9,652 nucleotides of DNA, taken from the NCBI GenBank assembly GCA_034189325.1, contig JAXHUM010000085.1, positions 1 to 9,652 on the forward strand, in the 5' to 3' direction. The notes beneath the pieces are model-generated. The model had not been told where the DNA came from, did not search any database, and was given only the letters and a program-made list of their open reading frames with translations. The stretch is from JAXHUM01 sp034189325. GTDB lineage: Bacteria > Desulfobacterota > DSM-4660 > Desulfatiglandales > Desulfatiglandaceae. Positions 7,254 through 9,652 of the stretch are shown here, piece after piece. The translations under genes were made by a program, and so were the position numbers. Each line of letters opens with the position of its first letter. Position 1 is the stretch's first letter.

Positions 7254-7691
7254 ATGAAAACACGAGTTTTAGTAGTCGATGACGAAGAGGAGTTTGTTGA
7301 GGCATTATCCGAGCGCTTGATCATGCGCGACTATGACGTAACAACTTCCCTGAACGGTGAGGATGCCGTTGAAAAAGTCAAGAGTTATAATTTTGACGTT
7401 GTAATCCTGGATGTAGCCATGCCGGGTATGAACGGCGTGGAAACCCTTGGCGAGATCAAGAAGATAAAACCATTAACCGAAGTCATCATGTTGACAGGAA
7501 ATGCAACCGTTGAATCGGCGATTAACGGGATGAAACTCGGTGCCCTGGATTTTCTTTTGAAACCCTGTGAAACTGAAGATCTGATATCCAAAATCGACAT
7601 GGCCTATAACAGGAAGGCTGAACACGAACAACGCATCAGGGATGCCAAAGTACAGGATATTATCTCTTCACCCAGGTCTGTGTTGAAATAA
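7254..7691 (+). CDS. Stand-alone response regulator receiver domain (second)
   Basis: A 145-residue protein with one receiver domain and a short charged tail. It carries acidic pair D9/D10 in VLVVDDEEEF, phosphoacceptor D53 in VVILDVAMPG, T81 in MLTGNATVE and K103 in FLLKPCE. The last 25 or so residues (after the final receiver helix) are polar and have no fold that I recognise; they are too short for a DNA-binding domain. The start (VDDEEEFVEALSERLIMRD) is close to the receiver of the fusion protein, so the two seem to be paralogues. It follows the degenerate kinase after a 57-bp gap that holds no terminator and is preceded by its own strong ribosome binding site, which suggests a higher or independent level of translation. 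It may be the final phosphate acceptor of the relay; that is inference. Confidence 0.9.
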   Translation: MKTRVLVVDDEEEFVEALSERLIMRDYDVTTSLNGEDAVEKVKSYNFDVVILDVAMPGMNGVETLGEIKKIKPLTEVIMLTGNATVESAINGMKLGALDFLLKPCETEDLISKIDMAYNRKAEHEQRIRDAKVQDIISSPRSVLK

Positions 7692-7729
7692 GCATTGATT
7701 CCAATAGGATATGGGGATTCAAGACTCAA

Positions 7730-7745
7730 GAGGGGCAAACCCCTC
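7730..7745. terminator. Hairpin GAGGGG-caaa-CCCCTC, possible operon end or attenuator
   Basis: Perfect 6-bp GC-rich arms enclose a 4-base loop, 39 bases after the second receiver's stop. No T-run follows, so it is not a textbook intrinsic terminator. It may still end or thin out the signalling transcript, or protect its 3' end, so that the carbonic anhydrase is expressed at a different level. I see no clear promoter between it and the carbonic anhydrase gene. Confidence 0.4.
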
Positions 7746-7809
7746 CTCCGGAAACAGTCAAATTGCACATATTGCGGCTTATGTTTGATTGAATAGGGCC
7801 TATGATATC

Positions 7810-7818
7810 AAAGGAGAA
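7810..7818 (+). promoter_or_regulatory. Shine-Dalgarno-like AAAGGAGAA, ambiguous placement
   Basis: The only strong ribosome-binding sequence near the carbonic anhydrase start lies between two in-frame ATG codons. It is inside the gene if ATG 7802 is used. It is about 15 bases before ATG 7832 measured from its GGAG core, which is longer than usual. ATG 7802 has only a weak AGGG three bases before it. I favour 7832, with limited certainty. Confidence 0.4.
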
Positions 7819-7831
7819 TAATAGGCATTTT

Positions 7832-8431
7832 ATGAGTAAACCAATTCCAGGAATGCTGACCGGCGATCAGGCATTGGAGAGGCTGATTGAAGGCAATAAA
7901 CGATATGCAATGTCAAGGCAGAAGCATCCACACCAGGGTCCTACGCGAAGGGCGGAATTGTGTGGAGGCCAAAACCCTTTTGCCGTGATATTGGGATGTG
8001 CCGATTCCAGAATTCCTCCGGAACTGATTTTTGACCAAGGGCTTGGAGATCTATTTGTTGTTCGTGTGGCGGGAAATATAATAGACGACGTGGTTCTGGG
8101 AAGCATTGAATATGCGGCATTGCATTTATGCACACCCTTAATTATAGTCCTCGGCCATTCCCAATGCGGCGCAATAAGTGCCACAGTCCAAGGAGAGGAG
8201 TTCGAAGGACATCTATCGAGCTTGGCCACGGCCATACAGCCTGTCCTGAATACTATTCAGGCCAGCCCGGGAGAGCGAGTGGACCAGACTGCCAAGGCGA
8301 ACGCAAAAATGATTTCAGAAAAGATCAGGCAGTCAACGCCTGTCTTGTCAAGGCTGGTTGGCGAAGCTGGACTGAAGGTTATTGCTGCCTTTTACGATTT
8401 AGATACCGGCTTGGTAGAAATCCTTATCTGA
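7832..8431 (+). CDS. Beta-class carbonic anhydrase
   Basis: A 199-residue enzyme that interconverts CO2 and bicarbonate. Zinc and catalytic residues are all present: C56, D58 and R60 in the CADSR motif, and H109 and C112 in HSQCGA. Other family motifs include the opening LTGDQALERLIEGNKRY, VVRVAGNI, GSIEYA and a C-terminal YDLDTGLVEIL. The protein is full length with no sign of a signal peptide, so it acts in the cytoplasm. ATG 7802 would add ten residues. It lies about 140 bp beyond the signalling genes, behind a hairpin, so it may form a separate transcript. Beta-carbonic anhydrases and SulP bicarbonate carriers are linked in some bacteria, even as gene fusions, so a joint role in inorganic carbon supply or pH balance is plausible. 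The enzyme call is firm; the link is inference. Confidence 0.93.
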   Translation: MSKPIPGMLTGDQALERLIEGNKRYAMSRQKHPHQGPTRRAELCGGQNPFAVILGCADSRIPPELIFDQGLGDLFVVRVAGNIIDDVVLGSIEYAALHLCTPLIIVLGHSQCGAISATVQGEEFEGHLSSLATAIQPVLNTIQASPGERVDQTAKANAKMISEKIRQSTPVLSRLVGEAGLKVIAAFYDLDTGLVEILI

Positions 8432-8715
8432 TTAAAGGCAAAATCAGGGTCGGAGCCGCGTCCCCCCTTTGCGAGACTCTTGGCAGACAATCGATTTGCA
8501 CCAATTCTGAAGAAGCTCACCACATCTTTCATACCTCCGGTTGAACCCCACCACATAGCCCGCAGGTACGTTCCCCATCAGTTTTGATAGAGTTCTTGAT
8601 AAAGTGCATGATGACCGGGTTGGTGGACAAGTCCCCTGGAGAAATTTGGACGGCCCTGCTGCAAAGGGACAGGAAACTGCTGCCGTAATTTCTACCAATA
8701 TGTCTCCAAAACTTA

Positions 8716-8745
8716 TTGACAGGTTCCGTATCTGAGGATTATATA
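8716..8745 (+). promoter_or_regulatory. Candidate sigma-70-type promoter
   Basis: A perfect TTGACA (8716-8721) is followed after 18 bases by TATATA (8740-8745), which overlaps a second -10-like hexamer TATACA (8742-8747). Transcription would start near 8752 and leave an untranslated leader of about 160 bases before the P-loop gene. A second perfect TTGACA lies at 8805-8810, with AATACT 19 bases further on, a weaker pair. Either would give the last gene its own transcript, separate from the carbonic anhydrase. Confidence 0.42.
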
Positions 8746-8833
8746 CACTGGCCTCTGCCACCGGACACTCACAGTTTGATTCCTATTACGAAATCCCAGG
8801 TTCTTTGACATCACACTTACCAGGGGAACAATA

Positions 8834-8860
8834 CTGTCGTAAGCAGTCGTTTTTCGACAG
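8834..8860. repeat. Inverted repeat CTGTCG-N15-CGACAG in leader
   Basis: Six-base complementary arms at 8834-8839 and 8855-8860 lie between the candidate promoters and the P-loop gene. The spacer contains AGTCGTTTTT, which can pair alternatively with the right arm (GTCG with CGAC around five T). It could be an operator half-site pair or an RNA hairpin; a chance match is also possible. Confidence 0.25.
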
Positions 8861-8913
8861 CCTCGTTCGGCAGCATATAGCAATAATACGATATTAAGGG
8901 AAATCATAAAAAT

Positions 8914-9652
8914 ATGAACAAATTAAAACACAATTGCATCGTTCCGAGCGCCGCTTTTTCTGTGTCAAAGTCACTGATAAAGCAATATGATACTTCGATA
9001 ACAAAAAAACCAGAGGTCGGCGATCTTATCTTCGGTGAAATTGATAAAATTGGCCATCACAAGAGAATTGAAAGTCGGTCGGCTAGGTTACACACACTTA
9101 ACATAGGGACACGTTCGGTTTTCGTTTTTGGCAATCGCTATTCACCTGATCAATATGAAGGTCTGATCCCCGATTCCTTTCGAGAGCGCGTTGATCTTTT
9201 CAGCCAAGGTGGCGTTGTTGGTGAGGTCGGTACCCAGAATCAGATGATCGGTCTTCCCACAAAAGTGCACGTTTTAGGTTATGTTTGTGATTTCGATGGA
9301 AGGGTTATCAACACAAGAAATCATGTGCTTTTACATCCAAAAGACAATACCCGGCCAAACAAAGGCTCAAAAGTCATACTTTGTATTGGCTCCACCATGA
9401 ACAGTGGTAAAACTTACGCAGCAGCTGCCTGTTGTTATGCAATCTCTTCCATGGGAAAAAAAGTGAGGGCGGCAAAGATTACAGGTACTGCCAGTTTGAA
9501 GGATATTCTCTTGATGAATGATTGTGGTGCTGAACATATTGCCGACTTTACATATTTTGGTTACCCATCAAGCTATTTAATGGAGCCCGATAAGTTGTTA
9601 TGGATGTTTCAATCCTTTGATATGAAATATGGCAGGAATCCTAAAAACTACC
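8914..9652 (+). CDS. P-loop NTPase-like protein of unknown function (3' end outside window)
   Basis: An open frame runs 246 codons from ATG 8914 to the window edge without a stop, so the C-terminus is missing. Residues 1 to about 150 form an uncharged-to-basic, beta-rich-looking N-terminal part (EVGDLIFGEIDKIGHHKRIE, SVFVFGNRYSPDQYEG, SQGGVVGEVGTQNQM, INTRNHVLLHP) that I cannot place in a family. Residues 153-167 are a typical strand plus Walker A loop, VILCIGSTMNSGKT (Lys166, Thr167), followed by AAAACCYAISSMGKKVRAAKITG. That style recalls SIMIBI-type NTPases such as dethiobiotin-synthetase-like or MobB-like proteins, which bind ATP or GTP. ATG 8914 is the only ATG that fits, as an in-frame stop lies at 8884; the nearest ribosome site, AAGGG at 8896-8900, is rather far. 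No sign that it belongs to the transporter operon. Confidence 0.75.
   Translation, partial: MNKLKHNCIVPSAAFSVSKSLIKQYDTSITKKPEVGDLIFGEIDKIGHHKRIESRSARLHTLNIGTRSVFVFGNRYSPDQYEGLIPDSFRERVDLFSQGGVVGEVGTQNQMIGLPTKVHVLGYVCDFDGRVINTRNHVLLHPKDNTRPNKGSKVILCIGSTMNSGKTYAAAACCYAISSMGKKVRAAKITGTASLKDILLMNDCGAEHIADFTYFGYPSSYLMEPDKLLWMFQSFDMKYGRNPKNY

Larger units (their letters stand above)
8432..8913. other. Intergenic region of ~480 bp, no convincing gene
   Basis: All frames on both strands are short or broken. On the + strand, frames around 8441-8735 are open in patches but interrupted by stops (TGA 8508-8510, TAG 8556-8558, TGA 8733-8735 in one frame). One patch of 58 codons, 8559-8732, has a plausible amino-acid mix but no start codon with a ribosome site and no family I recognise. 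It could be the remains of a dead gene. A - strand frame over 8444-8761 is Cys-, Arg- and Ser-rich and looks random. The right half carries a candidate promoter and a dyad. I see no tRNA, CRISPR or insertion-sequence end. Confidence 0.5.

Noticed and set aside
8428..8447. CTGATT / AATCAG inverted repeat at the carbonic anhydrase stop codon
   Set aside because: AT-rich 6-bp stem that overlaps the stop codon and is not followed by a T-run; too weak to call a terminator.
8128..8544. 138-residue open frame on the + strand
   Set aside because: Its first two thirds overlap the carbonic anhydrase in another frame, and the remainder has no recognisable domain or start site.
8444..8761. 105-residue open frame on the - strand in the intergenic region
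   Set aside because: GTG-type start without a ribosome site, odd Cys/Ser/Arg-rich composition and no family I recognise; kept only as part of the intergenic description.
1..9652. CRISPR arrays, tRNA or rRNA genes, insertion-sequence ends, riboswitches
   Set aside because: I looked for regularly spaced repeats, cloverleaf-like elements, transposase frames with terminal inverted repeats and known riboswitch-like leaders, and saw none.

Overview
The window looks like a chromosomal stretch from a Gram-negative, probably anaerobic bacterium. Desulfobacterota (the former deltaproteobacteria) is my best guess. This rests on gene style (a SulP/two-component/cytidylate-kinase-like fusion cluster, NtrB-like HEINNPL histidine kinases, medium GC) and not on any marker gene. 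All confident genes are on the + strand.

Layout. 1-337: no convincing gene, one small dyad. 338-998: a promoter, a perfect 16-bp palindrome and a TetR-type repressor whose true start is probably position 420. 1027-3162: a SulP-family anion transporter with a C-terminal STAS domain and an unusual ~130-residue insertion in its membrane part. 3188-4408: a three-part protein (cytidylate-kinase-like + BON-like + receiver). 4427-6163: a membrane histidine kinase with an extracytoplasmic Cache-type sensor. 6160-6534: a stand-alone receiver. 6531-7196: a soluble kinase-like protein that keeps the phospho-accepting histidine but has lost the ATP-binding boxes. 7254-7691: a second stand-alone receiver. 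7832-8431: a complete beta-carbonic anhydrase. 8432-8913: about 480 bp without a convincing gene, holding a good candidate promoter. 8914 to the window end: the first part of a P-loop protein of unrecognised function.

How the parts may work together. Spacing is tight from the TetR gene to the second stand-alone receiver: gaps of 57 bp or less, and two 4-bp ATGA overlaps. No terminator is visible there, so I read it as one operon under the TetR operator. The three receivers resemble one another. The active and degenerate kinases also share their phosphorylation-site sequence, so a kinase-receiver pair seems to have been duplicated in place and one kinase then decayed into a possible phosphotransfer or phosphatase protein. 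None of the receivers carries a DNA-binding or enzymatic output of a familiar kind. With the SulP transporter, its STAS domain and the nearby carbonic anhydrase, the simplest hypothesis is a phosphorelay that controls anion (possibly bicarbonate) transport at protein level. The sequence does not show the substrate, so that link is inference.
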